Positions 1 through 13,930 of a stretch of 64,000 bases of DNA are shown here, one piece after another. The position numbers and the translations under genes are program-made. Position 1 is the stretch's first letter; each line of letters opens with the position of its first letter. The notes beneath the pieces are model-generated. The model was not told the origin of the DNA. It did no database searches and was given only the letters and a program-made list of their open reading frames with translations. This stretch comes from Azohydromonas lata NBRC 102462. Lineage in GTDB: Bacteria; Pseudomonadota; Gammaproteobacteria; Burkholderiales; Burkholderiaceae_C. The stretch is taken from positions 28,873 through 92,872 of the forward strand of contig NZ_BCTC01000015.1 in the NCBI RefSeq assembly GCF_001571085.1, in the 5' to 3' direction.

Positions 1-681
1 CAGCGCCGCGGCGTTGTCCAGGATGCCAGGCAGCTCGGGGAAGAAGTCCAGCGGCTTGCCTTGCAGCGCTGCGGGCAGGCCTTTGACGTCCACGACCAGA
101 TCGTGGCCTTCGATGCGTGCCGTCGCCGCCGTGCCCGGCAGGGCCTGAGGCAGCCGGCGCTGCGCCTCGTCGAAGAGGGCGGCGTTCACGGACGTGGCCG
201 CATGGCTGGGCAGTTGCAGGCTGAAGCGGCCGCTTTGCGGCAGGCAGACTTCCTTGCAGACCAGCCAGTCCGCCTGCAGTTGCACGCTCAACGACGTGGC
301 GTCGAAGCCCGCGGGCACCTGCACGCGCACGGGCAGCAGCACGCGGCCCTCGTAGCCGTAGTTCATCAGCGGGCCCACGGGCAGCCGCTTGGGCACGGGC
401 CAGTCGATCTCGCCCACGTCCAGGCCCGGGGGCAGCGTCCATTGCAGCTTGGTGGGCAAGCCGGAGTCACCCGGGTTCTTCCAGTAGGTATGCCAGTGCG
501 GTGCGTGCTCCAGCAACAGTCCCAGCCACAGTGGCTTGCCCGGGGCCACGCCGTCGGGCGCATGGGCCAGAAGTTCCGCGCGCAACTGCTCGGTGCGCAC
601 TTCGGTTTGCGCCGTCGCGCTGATCAGCGGCGACAGCAACAGCGAAAAAGCCGCGATGCGGCGCAGGGTTTTTGACAGCAC
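1..681 (-). CDS. DsbD-type protein-disulfide reductase, N-terminal part (runs off the window)
   Basis: The first 227 codons are present; the gene continues past base 1. Residues 1-25 form a signal peptide ending in SATAQ. Around residues 62-78 the sequence HWHTYWKNPGDSGLPT is a hallmark of the periplasmic N-terminal domain of the DsbD/ScsB family, and C142/C146 (CKEVC) is a likely redox pair. Family members carry electrons from cytoplasmic thioredoxin across the inner membrane to periplasmic thiol proteins; the membrane and C-terminal thioredoxin domains would lie outside. I chose the GTG at 681-679 because it directly precedes the signal peptide and no ATG is in frame nearby. The gene diverges from the atp operon. 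Whether it is DsbD proper or the related ScsB-like branch cannot be settled from this part. Confidence 0.8.
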   Translation of the reverse strand, partial: MLSKTLRRIAAFSLLLSPLISATAQTEVRTEQLRAELLAHAPDGVAPGKPLWLGLLLEHAPHWHTYWKNPGDSGLPTKLQWTLPPGLDVGEIDWPVPKRLPVGPLMNYGYEGRVLLPVRVQVPAGFDATSLSVQLQADWLVCKEVCLPQSGRFSLQLPSHAATSVNAALFDEAQRRLPQALPGTAATARIEGHDLVVDVKGLPAALQGKPLDFFPELPGILDNAAAL

Positions 682-854
682 GGACAGCTCGACAGCGGAC
701 GTGGCGTGATTGTGATCCGTGCCCGGCGGGATACGGTGCCGCGTGGTCACTGCTGCAGCGCAGCAAGCTGCAAGTGCTGTGCAAGATTGAGCTGGCTCAA
801 TCCGTGCGCCTTTGCAAGCCATGCCGGAGCGTGACGTCGGGGCATGAGTTGTAA

Positions 855-883
855 GTGGAGGCTAAGGGTTTTCCACCTATAAT
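855..883 (+). promoter_or_regulatory. Candidate atp operon promoter
   Basis: A perfect TATAAT lies at 878-883, 36 bases before the atpI start codon. No good -35 hexamer sits at 16-18 bp spacing, so the match rests on the -10 box. CCACC and GGTGG flank the TATAAT and could form a small hairpin. The 238-bp spacer between the divergent dsbD-type gene and atpI shows nothing else I recognise. Confidence 0.4.
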
Positions 884-919
884 CCGGTGGTTTTGCGCAT
901 AGAGACGGTCTGAAGCCAG

Positions 920-1426
920 ATGCAAGAGCGGTCCCGGCGTCCCGAGTTCCGCGACAGCTGGGCTGAGGACGAATACGAGAAGGAGCTGGACGAGCGAGCG
1001 CCGTTGACGCGTGAGCAAGTGCTGGCCCTGCGCGAACAACACCCGCTGATGTCGCCATGGCGGGTCATTGCGGTTCAGGCCGCAGTGGGTCTGGTGGTGT
1101 CCGTCCTTGCGGCGGTGATCACGGGACGAGGGGCGGTCGGCTGGTCGGCGCTGTATGGCGCGGCTGCCGTGGTGTTGCCGGGGGCATTGATGGTCCGCGG
1201 TCTCACCAAGTCCAAGGACATGAAACCCGGCGCGGCAGTGTTCGGCTTCATGTTCTGGGAGTTCATCAAGATCGGTGTCGCGGCCGCCATGCTGGTGGCG
1301 GCGGCGGTGGTCGTGCGCGACTTGAGCTGGCCGGCTTTGCTGGTGGCGATGGTCTTGTGCATGAAAGTCAACTGGCTGGCGCTGCTTTGGCAGGGCCGGG
1401 CCCGAGCAAGGAAAAAGAGAAGCTGA
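920..1426 (+). CDS. atpI: ATP synthase accessory subunit I
   Basis: A 168-residue protein with a charged cytoplasmic N-terminus (about residues 1-45) followed by four predicted hydrophobic segments and a basic tail (RARARKKRS). This matches AtpI, a poorly conserved membrane protein that in other bacteria helps assemble the c-ring of the ATP synthase. Position supports the call: it is first in the operon and its stop lies one base before the atpB start. The sequence itself is not diagnostic, so the assignment rests on membrane topology and context. AtpI is often dispensable for ATP synthase function. Confidence 0.85.
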   Translation: MQERSRRPEFRDSWAEDEYEKELDERAPLTREQVLALREQHPLMSPWRVIAVQAAVGLVVSVLAAVITGRGAVGWSALYGAAAVVLPGALMVRGLTKSKDMKPGAAVFGFMFWEFIKIGVAAAMLVAAAVVVRDLSWPALLVAMVLCMKVNWLALLWQGRARARKKRS

Positions 1427-1427
1427 C

Positions 1428-2619
<1,192 letters not shown>

Positions 2620-2674
2620 TCCGGCTCTTTCTCGTCCGTCCCCGAGTAGTCTTTCAACGAGAAAGGTCCGAGCC

Positions 2675-3145
2675 GTGAATCTGAACGCAACGTTGTTGGC
2701 GCAGATCGTCGTCTTCGTGATCTTGTGGTGGTTCACGATGAAATTCGTGTGGCCGCCGATCACCAAGGCGCTCGATGAGCGCGCCCGGAAGGTCGCCGAC
2801 GGTCTGGCTGCGGCTGACAAGGCCAAGGCCGAACTGGCCACGGCCAACAAGCGTGTCGAGGCCCAATTGGCCGAAGCGCGTGATGACGCCGCCCGCCGCC
2901 TGGCTGATGCCGAGCGCCTGGCCCAGTCCATGGTCGAAGAGGCCAAGGGCCGTGCCAATGAAGAGGCCGCCAAGATCGTCGCCGCGGCCCGGGCCGAGGC
3001 CGAGCAGGCCAGCGTCCGTGCCCGCGAAGCGCTGCGCGACGAAGTCGCCGCGCTGGCTGTCAAGGGTGCCGAAGCGATCCTGCGCCGCGAAGTGAACCCG
3101 GCCGTGCACGGCGAACTGCTGTCACGCCTCAAGAGCGAGCTCTGA
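2675..3145 (+). CDS. atpF: F1Fo ATP synthase subunit b
   Basis: A 156-residue subunit with one N-terminal membrane helix (residues 5-25, ending [12 protein letters not shown]) followed by a long Ala/Glu/Arg-rich coiled coil. It forms the peripheral stalk that ties Fo to the delta subunit on top of F1. Translation starts at GTG; the ribosome site GAGAAAGG lies just upstream. It ends four bases before atpH. Length and the conserved WPP turn after the membrane helix are typical for the b subunit. Confidence 0.96.
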   Translation: MNLNATLLAQIVVFVILWWFTMKFVWPPITKALDERARKVADGLAAADKAKAELATANKRVEAQLAEARDDAARRLADAERLAQSMVEEAKGRANEEAAKIVAAARAEAEQASVRAREALRDEVAALAVKGAEAILRREVNPAVHGELLSRLKSEL

Positions 3146-3149
3146 CACC

Positions 3150-3683
3150 ATGGCTGAGCTTGCAACCATCGCCCGCCCCTATGCGGAGGCGCTGTTCAAG
3201 ACCATCATGGTCCAGGAGCAGCCCGGCGCCATCGAGCAGCTCGATCTGCTCGCGTCGCTGACCTCCGACCCCGAGCTGCGCCAGTTCGCCTCCGATCCCC
3301 GCGTGAGCACCGAGCAGGTCCTCGGCGTGGTGACCGGTGCGCTGCCCGCGCCGCTGTGGCCCGCGCTGCAGAACCTGCTGCGCACCATGCTGGAAAACGG
3401 CCGCCTGGTGGCGCTGCCCGAAGTGGCCGCGCAGTTCCGCGCGCTGGTCAACGCCGGCAGCGGGGTCTCCGATGCGCTGGTCTACAGCGCCTTCCCGATC
3501 GACGAGGCGCAGGGCGCCGAGGTGCTGGCCGCGCTGGAAAAGCGCTTCGGTCGCAAGCTCAACGCCACGGTGCAGATCGATCCCTCGCTCATCGGCGGCA
3601 TCCGCGTGGTGGTCGGCGACGAGGTCTATGACGGCTCGGTCAAGGCCCGTCTGGAACAGATGAAGGTGGCGCTTACGGCCTAA
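3150..3683 (+). CDS. atpH: F1Fo ATP synthase subunit delta
   Basis: The 177-residue delta (OSCP-like) subunit that links the b-dimer to the alpha/beta hexamer. The N-terminus [12 protein letters not shown] is the family signature, and the C-terminal block ([30 protein letters not shown]) is the conserved delta/OSCP motif. It lies four bases after atpF. A 109-bp spacer follows before atpA, longer than the other gaps in the operon, with no clear terminator in it. Confidence 0.96.
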   Translation: MAELATIARPYAEALFKTIMVQEQPGAIEQLDLLASLTSDPELRQFASDPRVSTEQVLGVVTGALPAPLWPALQNLLRTMLENGRLVALPEVAAQFRALVNAGSGVSDALVYSAFPIDEAQGAEVLAALEKRFGRKLNATVQIDPSLIGGIRVVVGDEVYDGSVKARLEQMKVALTA

Positions 3684-3792
3684 AGCAGCAGGAGAGTGAG
3701 GGGCGAGCCGCCCCGATCCCGCCCGTCAAGCCCACAGCCGCCACCCCTGCCACCGCTGTCCGCCTTGTATGGAGGCAGCCTGGGAGAACACG

Positions 3793-5346
<1,554 letters not shown>

Positions 5347-5384
5347 GTCCCGCCTAAAGCACAAGTCCGAGAAGGAGTCAGTCC

Positions 5385-7695
<2,311 letters not shown>

Positions 7696-7779
7696 TGGCC
7701 GTCGCGGCTGCAACCTGACGGGTTGTGGCCGCAACGCTCCCGACGCAGCCTCTTCCTTTTCGCATCAAGGACCCCGCAC

Positions 7780-8196
7780 ATGGCAACCATTCACGTCGAC
7801 GTCGTCTCCGCCGAAGAGCTGATCTTCAGCGGCGAGGCGAAGTTCGTCGCGCTGCCGGGCGAGAACGGCGAGCTGGGCATCCTGCCCCGCCACACGCCGC
7901 TGATCACCCGCATCAAGCCCGGCGCGGTGCGCATCGAGCGTGCCGACAACGGTGAAGAAGAGTTCGTGTTCGTGGCCGGCGGCATCCTGGAGGTGCAGCC
8001 CAACACGGTCACCGTGCTCGCCGACACCGCCATCCGCGGCCATGACCTCGACGAGGCCAAGGCCAACGAGGCCAAGCGCCTGGCCGAGGAAGCGATGAAG
8101 AACGCCAAGAGCGACATCGACTTCGCCACCGCGCAAAGCGAATTCGCCGCCATGGCTGCCCAACTCGCCGCGCTGCGCAAGTTCCGCCGCAAGTAA
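7780..8196 (+). CDS. atpC: F1Fo ATP synthase subunit epsilon
   Basis: A 138-residue subunit with an N-terminal beta-sandwich (residues 1-85; motif [28 protein letters not shown]) and a C-terminal helical hairpin rich in Ala/Glu/Lys. It binds gamma, contacts the c-ring, and in many bacteria inhibits ATP hydrolysis through its C-terminal helices. I chose ATG 7780, which has AAGGA upstream; an in-frame GTG/ATG-type start further up would extend into the atpD-atpC spacer. It is the last gene of the atp operon, followed by a hairpin. Confidence 0.96.
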   Translation: MATIHVDVVSAEELIFSGEAKFVALPGENGELGILPRHTPLITRIKPGAVRIERADNGEEEFVFVAGGILEVQPNTVTVLADTAIRGHDLDEAKANEAKRLAEEAMKNAKSDIDFATAQSEFAAMAAQLAALRKFRRK

Positions 8197-8264
8197 GCCG
8201 CCTGACCGGCGCGCCGGCGCAACTGCCCCTGGCAGCCGCACCGGCACCGCAACGAATCAAGTAA

Positions 8265-8300
8265 AAAGCCCGCCCGGCGCATGCCCGGCGGGCTTCGTGT
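8265..8300 (+). terminator. Hairpin closing the atp operon
   Basis: AAGCCCGCC pairs with GGCGGGCTT across a short GC-rich inner stem and a GCAT loop. On the plus strand the stem is followed by CGTGTTT; on the minus strand it is followed by TTTTT, so the minus strand has the better U-tract. It lies 69 bases after atpC and probably terminates the operon transcript. Confidence 0.65.
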
Positions 8301-8376
8301 TTACTGGCGGCCGTTTTTCCAAGCGCCGCCGCGGCCGTTTCCACGGGCCGCCCGCGCGGCCGCCACGCCAGCTCCC

Positions 8377-10305
8377 ATGTCCGCCATCACCGACTCCGCC
8401 GCAGGTTGCCGCGTGCTGTCGCTCATCCCGCCGATGACGCAGCTCAACACGCCGTACCCCTCCACCGCCTACCTGACCGGCTTTTTGCGCAGCCGCGGCA
8501 TCCCGGCGGCGCAGGACGACCTGGCGCTCAAGCTCGTCCTGCGCCTGCTCTCGCGCCCCGGGCTGCTGCGCCTGCGCGAGGTGGCCGAGGCGCTGCCGCC
8601 CAAGAAGCGCAGCGAGCGCGTGGCGGCCTTCCTGGAGCAGTTCGACGCCTACGCCGGCACGGTGGAGCGGGCCCTCAGCTTCCTGCAGGGGCGCGACCCC
8701 ACGCTGGCCCACCGCATCGCCTCGCGCGGGCTGCTGCCCGAGGGGCCGCGCTTCCAGCAGCTCGACGCCTACGACGCGGACGAGGAGGGCGGCGATGGCC
8801 TCGCCTGGGCCTTCGGGGCGCTGGGCCTGCAGGACCGCGCCAAGCACCTCGCCACGCTCTACCTCGACGACCTGGCCGACGTGCTGCGCGAGGCAGTGGA
8901 CGGGCGGTTCGAGTTCGTCCGCTACGCCGAGTCCCTGGCCGCCGCGCAGGCCAGTTTCGACCCGCTGGCCGACGCGCTGGCGGCGCCGCTCAACCTGATA
9001 GACGAGACGCTGCGCGACCTGGCGCTGGAAGCGGTCGAACGGCACCAGCCGAACGTGGTGCTGCTCTCCGTCCCGTTCCCGGGCTCGGTGTACGGCGCGC
9101 TGCGCATCGCGCAGGCGGTGAAGGCGGCGCATCCGGGGCTGGCCGTCGTGTTGGGCGGCGGCTACGTCAACACCGAGCTGCGCGAGCTGCGCGAGCCGCG
9201 GGTCTTCGACGTCGTGGATTTCGTGACCCTGGACGCCGGCGAGCGCCCGCTGCTCGCGCTGCTGGAGCACCTGCAGGGCCGCCGCTCGAAGCAGCGCCTG
9301 GTGCGGACCTTCATCCGCGACGACGCGGGCGCCGTGCGCTACGTGAACTTCCCGGAGCCGGACGTCCCCTTTGCCGAGGTCGGCACACCGACCTGGGACG
9401 GGTTGCCGCTGGGCCAGTACCTCTCGCTGCTGGACATGCTCAACCCCATGCACCGGCTCTGGAGCGACGGGCGCTGGAACAAGCTCACCGTGGCCCACGG
9501 CTGCTACTGGAAAAAGTGCAGCTTCTGCGACGTCAGCCTGGACTACATCGCGCGCTACGAGGGCGCGGAGGCCTCGGTGCTGGCCGACCGCATCCAGGCC
9601 ATCGTCGAGGAAACCGGCCAGACCGGTTTCCATTTCGTGGACGAAGCCGCCCCGCCCAAGGCGCTCAAGGCGCTGGCCACCGAGCTGCTGCGCCGCGACC
9701 TGCGCATCTCCTGGTGGGGCAACGTGCGCTTCGAAAAGACGTTCACGCCGGAGCTGTGCGAGCTGCTGGCCGAGAGTGGCTGCATTGCCATCTCCGGCGG
9801 GCTGGAGGTGGCCTCGGACCGGCTTTTGAAACTCATGAACAAGGGCGTGTCCGTGGCCCAGGTGGCGCGGGTGACGCGGGCCTTTGCCGAGTCCGGCGTG
9901 ATGGTGCACGCCTACCTGATGTACGGCTTTCCCACGCAGACGGCACAGGACACGGTGGACGCGCTGGAGTACGTGCGCCAGCTCTTCGAGAACGGCTGCA
10001 TCCACTCCGGCTTCTTCCACCGCTTCGCCTGCACGGTGCATTCGCCGGTGGGCCTGGACCCGCAGGCCTTCGGCATCACGCTCAAGCCACTGCCGGAAGG
10101 CGCCTTCGCGCGCAACGACGTCGGCTTCATCGACCCCACCGGCACCGACCACGACGCCCTGGGCCGCGCGCTGAAGAAGGCCATCTACAACTTCATGCAC
10201 GGCAACCTGGTGGAGGCCGACGTGCGCAGCTGGTTCGACGTGCGGGTGCCCAAGTCCACGGTGCCGAAGAGCTTCATTCGCCGGGCGCTGGAGCAGGGCG
10301 GCTGA
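8377..10305 (+). CDS. B12-binding-type radical SAM protein of unknown substrate
   Basis: A 642-residue protein. The first ~330 residues include a cobalamin-binding-like Rossmann region (VVLLSVPFPGSVYGALRIAQAVKAA, then VVLGGGYVNTELRE). The radical SAM cluster motif follows as C376-X4-C381-X2-C384 in GCYWKKCSFCD. Radical SAM enzymes normally have CX3CX2C; the one-residue-longer first gap occurs in a subset of B12-radical SAM proteins. Downstream parts of the SAM barrel are recognisable (ISGGLEVASDRLLKLMNKGV, HAYLMYGFPTQT). Related proteins methylate or rearrange unreactive carbons, but nothing here fixes the substrate. The first in-frame ATG after the atp hairpin was chosen as start; its ribosome site is weak. 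It converges with the TPM gene, 15 bases away. Confidence 0.75.
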   Translation: MSAITDSAAGCRVLSLIPPMTQLNTPYPSTAYLTGFLRSRGIPAAQDDLALKLVLRLLSRPGLLRLREVAEALPPKKRSERVAAFLEQFDAYAGTVERALSFLQGRDPTLAHRIASRGLLPEGPRFQQLDAYDADEEGGDGLAWAFGALGLQDRAKHLATLYLDDLADVLREAVDGRFEFVRYAESLAAAQASFDPLADALAAPLNLIDETLRDLALEAVERHQPNVVLLSVPFPGSVYGALRIAQAVKAAHPGLAVVLGGGYVNTELRELREPRVFDVVDFVTLDAGERPLLALLEHLQGRRSKQRLVRTFIRDDAGAVRYVNFPEPDVPFAEVGTPTWDGLPLGQYLSLLDMLNPMHRLWSDGRWNKLTVAHGCYWKKCSFCDVSLDYIARYEGAEASVLADRIQAIVEETGQTGFHFVDEAAPPKALKALATELLRRDLRISWWGNVRFEKTFTPELCELLAESGCIAISGGLEVASDRLLKLMNKGVSVAQVARVTRAFAESGVMVHAYLMYGFPTQTAQDTVDALEYVRQLFENGCIHSGFFHRFACTVHSPVGLDPQAFGITLKPLPEGAFARNDVGFIDPTGTDHDALGRALKKAIYNFMHGNLVEADVRSWFDVRVPKSTVPKSFIRRALEQGG

Positions 10306-10320
10306 GCGGGGGCGGCCGCA

Positions 10321-10827
10321 TCAAGCGCGCCAGGGCGCGTCCGGCAACTCGTTGGGATTGGCTTGGCCCGGCTGCAGCGCGAAGTGGCGCACCAGCAAGC
10401 CATCGACGGCATCCACGGCCGCCAGCAGGCCGGCTTCGAAGTCACCCCCGCGCAGCCGCTCGCGCATGCCGTCCAGGATGCCGTGCCAGCCGTCCGTGCC
10501 CACGTGGCGGTGGATGCCGCGGTCAGCGACGATTTCAATGGCGTGCTCGGCCAGCAGCAGGTAGATGAGCACGCCGTTGTTGGCCTCGGTGTCCCACACC
10601 CGCAGCTTGCCGAACAGGGTCACCGCGCGCTCGCGCGCCGTGGCGCCGCGCCAGAGGTAGGACAGCGGCAACCCCGCCTCCACGCACACGCGTATCTCGC
10701 CGCTGTGCCGGGTTTCGCTCTCGCGCACGCGCGCCTCTATGCGCGCCATGGCCGCGTCGCCCAGGGTGCGCCGCGCGTCGCCCTCGTCGAGCAGCCGGTG
10801 TTTCAACAGCCGCAGCACACGGTTCAT
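10321..10827 (-). CDS. TPM-domain protein, cytoplasmic type
   Basis: A 168-residue protein without signal peptide or transmembrane segment. Its body matches the TPM fold shared with the gene upstream (RHSGEIRVCVEAG, LRVWDTEANNGVLIYLLLAEHAIEIVADRGIHRHVG, then GDFEAGLLAAVDAVDGLL). Biochemical function is unknown; some TPM domains have weak phosphatase-like or metal-binding activity reported. The start codon overlaps the stop of the preceding TPM gene by one base (TGATG), which implies translational coupling. It is the last gene of a lemA-TPM-TPM operon, an arrangement common in proteobacteria and associated with membrane-envelope functions that remain poorly defined. Confidence 0.8.
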   Translation of the reverse strand: MNRVLRLLKHRLLDEGDARRTLGDAAMARIEARVRESETRHSGEIRVCVEAGLPLSYLWRGATARERAVTLFGKLRVWDTEANNGVLIYLLLAEHAIEIVADRGIHRHVGTDGWHGILDGMRERLRGGDFEAGLLAAVDAVDGLLVRHFALQPGQANPNELPDAPWRA

Positions 10828-11807
10828 CACCAGCTCCCCGAGGCGCCGCCGCCGCCGAAATCCCCACCGCCACCGGAGCGGAAGCCGCCACCGCCGCCAC
10901 CGCCGCCGCCCCAACCGCCACCACCGCCTCCCCAGCCGCCGCCGGGGAAGATGATGGGCGGCCCGCCAAAGCCGCCGCCGCCCCGGCCACCACGACCGCC
11001 GCCGCCGCGACGCCCGGACGAGCCGATGCCCAGCACGCCCACCAGCACCAGCGCCAGCAGGGCGGCCGCGCCGGCCAGCATCAGGCTCGCGCTGAACAGC
11101 CACGCCAGGCCGCCGGCCGCGCCGCCCGTGGCCAGCGCGCCCAGCTTGCGGCCCAGCATGGCGGTGAGCACGGCCCCCAGCACCGGCACGCCTATGAAGA
11201 AGAACAGCGCCAGGTCTTCGAGCTGAAACCCCTGCTCGCCGCCGCGCTGCGCGGTGGAGCTGGAGCCGCTCCAGCCTTCGGGCGCCGAGGCCGGCGCGGG
11301 CAGCTTCTCGGCCTTCACCAGCGCCTGCAGCTCGTCCACCGCGGCCAGCAGGCCGCCCGCGAAATTGCCGGCGCGGAAGGCCGGGGTGATGGCCTGGTCG
11401 ATCACGCGCTTGGCCGCCAGGTCGGGAATCGCGCCCTCCAGCGCCTTGGCGACTTCTATGCGCACGTGGCGGTCGTTCTTGGCCACCACCAGCAGCAGCC
11501 CGTCGCCCACGTCGCGCCGGCCCAGCTTCCACTGGTCGGCCACGCGGAAGGCGTAGCTGGCAATGTCCTCCGGCGCCGTGGTCGGCACCAGCAGCATGAC
11601 GAGCTGCGTGCCCGCCTCGCGCTCGAAGTCCGCCAGCCGCGCTTCGAGCTGCCCGCGCTGCGAGGCGTTGAGGGTGCCGGTCTGGTCGATGACGCGGGCG
11701 TTGAGCGCGGGGATGGGCAGCACGTCCTGCGCGCCGGCGACGGGAGTCAACAGCAGCGCGGCCAGCGCCAGCAGCAGGCCGCGCAGCGCGGAGGTGAGGC
11801 CGCGCAT
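10827..11807 (-). CDS. TPM-domain membrane protein (YgcG family) with glycine-rich tail
   Basis: A 326-residue protein. A signal peptide (residues 1-26, ending VAGAQ) precedes a periplasmic TPM domain (about 35-170; motifs VIDQTGTLNASQRGQLEARLADFE, VADQWKLGRRDVGDGLLLVVAKNDR). Two or three hydrophobic segments follow (about 198-270), then an extreme Gly/Trp-rich tail ending GGGGASGSW. This architecture defines the YgcG group. The function is not established. It begins seven bases after the LemA stop and overlaps the next TPM gene by one base. The glycine tail is low-complexity GGN DNA, so its length may vary between strains. Confidence 0.85.
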   Translation of the reverse strand: MRGLTSALRGLLLALAALLLTPVAGAQDVLPIPALNARVIDQTGTLNASQRGQLEARLADFEREAGTQLVMLLVPTTAPEDIASYAFRVADQWKLGRRDVGDGLLLVVAKNDRHVRIEVAKALEGAIPDLAAKRVIDQAITPAFRAGNFAGGLLAAVDELQALVKAEKLPAPASAPEGWSGSSSTAQRGGEQGFQLEDLALFFFIGVPVLGAVLTAMLGRKLGALATGGAAGGLAWLFSASLMLAGAAALLALVLVGVLGIGSSGRRGGGGRGGRGGGGFGGPPIIFPGGGWGGGGGGWGGGGGGGGGFRSGGGGDFGGGGASGSW

Positions 11808-11814
11808 GGCCGCC

Positions 11815-12483
11815 TCAGCGCGAGGCCGGGCTGGCCGGCAGTGACGGGGCCACGGGCGAGGTCGGCGTGGTCGTGGCCGGCGGCGCGTTGCGCGAAGGCG
11901 TGCCGAAATCCACCGTGGGCGGCCGCGAAATCTCCGCCTCGTTCTGCACCGTGAAGCTGGGCTTGGGCTTGTAGCCGAAGACCATGGCGGTGAGGTTGGT
12001 CGGGAAGCTGCGGGCGAGCACGTTGTAGTCGGTCACCGTCTTGATGTAGCGGTTGCGGGCGACGGTGATGCGGTTCTCCGTGCCTTCGAGCTGCACGCGC
12101 AGGTCCTGGAAGCCGCGGTTGGCCTTGAGGTCCGGGTAGCGCTCGCTCACCACCAGCAGCCGCGACAGCGCGCTGGAGAGCTCGCCTTGCGCCTGTTGGA
12201 AACGCTGCATGGCCTGCGGGTCGTTGAGCGTCTCGGGCGTGACCTGCACGCTGGTCGCCTTGGCGCGGGCCTCGACCACGCGCGTGAGTGTTTCCTGCTC
12301 GAAGTTGGCCTCGCCGCGCACGGTGTTGACGAGGTTGGGAATCAGGTCGGCGCGGCGCTGGTACTGGTTGAGCACCTCGGCCCACGCGGCCTTGCTCTGT
12401 TCGTCCAGTTGCTGGAACTGGTTGTAGCCGCAGCCTGAGAGAAGGAAGGCCGCGAAGAAGGCGATCAGCCAGCGCATGCGCAT
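11815..12483 (-). CDS. LemA family lipoprotein
   Basis: A 222-residue protein. The N-terminus is a lipoprotein signal with lipobox LLSGC and C18 as the lipidation site. The LemA core follows: [19 protein letters not shown], then a long helical region and [27 protein letters not shown]. LemA proteins are four-helix-bundle membrane proteins of unknown activity. I chose ATG 12483 because GGAG lies 8 bases upstream; a GTG at 12489 is also in frame. The last 40 residues are Pro/Thr/Ala-rich and probably disordered. The gene leads a lemA-TPM-TPM operon and diverges from hemE. Confidence 0.9.
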   Translation of the reverse strand: MRMRWLIAFFAAFLLSGCGYNQFQQLDEQSKAAWAEVLNQYQRRADLIPNLVNTVRGEANFEQETLTRVVEARAKATSVQVTPETLNDPQAMQRFQQAQGELSSALSRLLVVSERYPDLKANRGFQDLRVQLEGTENRITVARNRYIKTVTDYNVLARSFPTNLTAMVFGYKPKPSFTVQNEAEISRPPTVDFGTPSRNAPPATTTPTSPVAPSLPASPASR

Positions 12484-12573
12484 ATCCACTGCTCCGTGAA
12501 GGGTTTGCTTGGGGATGCTAGCTCAGCACATGGCGCACCTGACCAAGGGATAGCCGCACGGGATAATCGCGGG

Positions 12574-13671
12574 ATGACCGCACCGCTCGCCAACGACACC
12601 TTCCTGCGCGCCTGTCTGCGCCAGCCGACCGACTACACGCCCGTGTGGCTGATGCGCCAGGCCGGGCGCTATTTGCCCGAGTACTGCGCCACGCGCGCGC
12701 GCGCGGGCAGCTTCATGGGGCTGGCCACCAACCCGGACTTCGCCACGGAAGTGACGCTGCAGCCACTGGACCGCTACGCGCTGGACGCCGCCATCCTGTT
12801 CAGCGACATCCTCACCGTCCCCGACGCCATGGGCCTGGGCCTGAGCTTCGCTGCCGGCGAGGGTCCGCGCTTCGCCACGCCCGTGCGCGACGAGGCCGCG
12901 GTGATGAAGCTGGAAGTGCCCGACATGGCCAAGCTGCAGTACGTGTTCGACGCGGTGAGCTCCATCCGCAAGGCGCTCAACGGGCGCGTGCCGCTCATCG
13001 GCTTCTCCGGCAGCCCGTGGACGCTGGCCTGCTACATGGTCGAAGGCAGCGGCAGCGACGACTACCGCCTGGTGAAGTCCATGCTGTATTCGCGCCCCGA
13101 CCTGATGCACCGCATCCTGGCCCTCAACGCCGACACCGTGGCCGCCTACCTCAACGCGCAGATCGAGGCCGGCGCGCAGGCCGTGATGGTGTTCGACAGC
13201 TGGGGCGGGGTGCTGGCCGACGGCGCCTTCCAGCAGTTCAGCCTGGCCTACACGCAGCGCGTGCTGAAGCAGCTCAAGCGCGAGCACGACGGGCAGCGCA
13301 TCCCGCACATCGTCTTCACCAAGGGCGGCGGCCTGTGGCTGGAAGACATGCTCGGCGGCGAGTCCGTGCCTGACGTGCTGGGCGTGGACTGGACGGTCAA
13401 CCTGGCCCGCGCCCGCGAGCGCGTGGGCGACCGCGTCGCCCTGCAGGGCAACCTGGACCCCAACATCCTGTTCGCCCCGCCGGCCGCTATAGAGGCCGAA
13501 GCCAAGCGCGTGCTGGACAGCTTCGGCAACCCGCAGCGCGCCGACGGCGGCTTGGGCGGCCACGTGTTCAACCTGGGCCATGGCATCAGCCAGTACACGC
13601 CGCCTGAGCACGTGCAGGTGCTGGTGGACACCGTGCACGAGCACTCGCGCCGCCTGCGCGCCACGGCCTGA
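12574..13671 (+). CDS. hemE: Uroporphyrinogen decarboxylase
   Basis: A 365-residue cytosolic enzyme that removes four carboxyl groups from uroporphyrinogen III to give coproporphyrinogen III in heme synthesis. Both family signatures are present: [15 protein letters not shown] near the N-terminus (residues 23-37) and [16 protein letters not shown] around residue 145. The catalytic aspartate lies in ILFSDIL (about residue 76). ATG 12574 gives the expected length; an upstream start would add poorly conserved residues. Adjacent priA downstream is a common betaproteobacterial arrangement. The 259-bp spacer between them carries DnaA-box-like elements. Confidence 0.97.
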   Translation: MTAPLANDTFLRACLRQPTDYTPVWLMRQAGRYLPEYCATRARAGSFMGLATNPDFATEVTLQPLDRYALDAAILFSDILTVPDAMGLGLSFAAGEGPRFATPVRDEAAVMKLEVPDMAKLQYVFDAVSSIRKALNGRVPLIGFSGSPWTLACYMVEGSGSDDYRLVKSMLYSRPDLMHRILALNADTVAAYLNAQIEAGAQAVMVFDSWGGVLADGAFQQFSLAYTQRVLKQLKREHDGQRIPHIVFTKGGGLWLEDMLGGESVPDVLGVDWTVNLARARERVGDRVALQGNLDPNILFAPPAAIEAEAKRVLDSFGNPQRADGGLGGHVFNLGHGISQYTPPEHVQVLVDTVHEHSRRLRATA

Positions 13672-13710
13672 AAGCCTGGAGCCTGCGCAAGCTGGGCGTC
13701 TTTGATGCGC

Positions 13711-13730
13711 GGGGCTTGACTTGTCCACGG
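13711..13730 (+). repeat. GGGGCTTGAC / TTGTCCACG element
   Basis: GGGGCTTGAC is followed directly by TTGTCCACG, one mismatch from TTGTCCACA. The same GGGCTTGAC/T word recurs at 16451, 16792 and 16971 in the priA-rep spacer, and TTGTCC.CA follows it again at 16451. It lies 40 bases after hemE. The role is unknown; I group it with the repeats described below. Confidence 0.5.
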
Positions 13731-13868
13731 AATCAGCTCTGCGGCCTGACGCCGCCGAAAGCATCATTTCCGGCTGCGCCGGCCCTGTGGAATAGCGTTA
13801 AGCCGTTGATCTCATTGATGAATTTCCCCGTGTTGCAACTCCGTGCACGGTGGAAACCCGCGCTGCGC

Positions 13869-13918
13869 ACAGGCTGTGAACGGCTCGCGCGCAGTTTCCC
13901 CACAAAGTTATCCACAGC
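13869..13918 (+). repeat. DnaA-box-like repeat immediately upstream of priA
   Basis: The 3' half (CCCACAAAGTTATCCACAGC, 13899-13918) matches the copies at 16621 and 17261. It contains TTATCCACA at 13908-13916, identical to the strong E. coli DnaA box. The 5' CAAGCACTTG half is not conserved here. The box ends 14 bases before the priA start codon, so a protein bound there could block transcription or translation initiation of priA. DnaA binding is an inference. Confidence 0.6.
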
Positions 13919-13930
13919 GGCGGCCCATCC

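Noticed and set aside
10827..11000. Simple-sequence region suggesting an assembly fault
   Set aside because: The GGN-rich DNA encodes the Gly/Trp-rich tail that is normal for this YgcG-type family and stays in frame.
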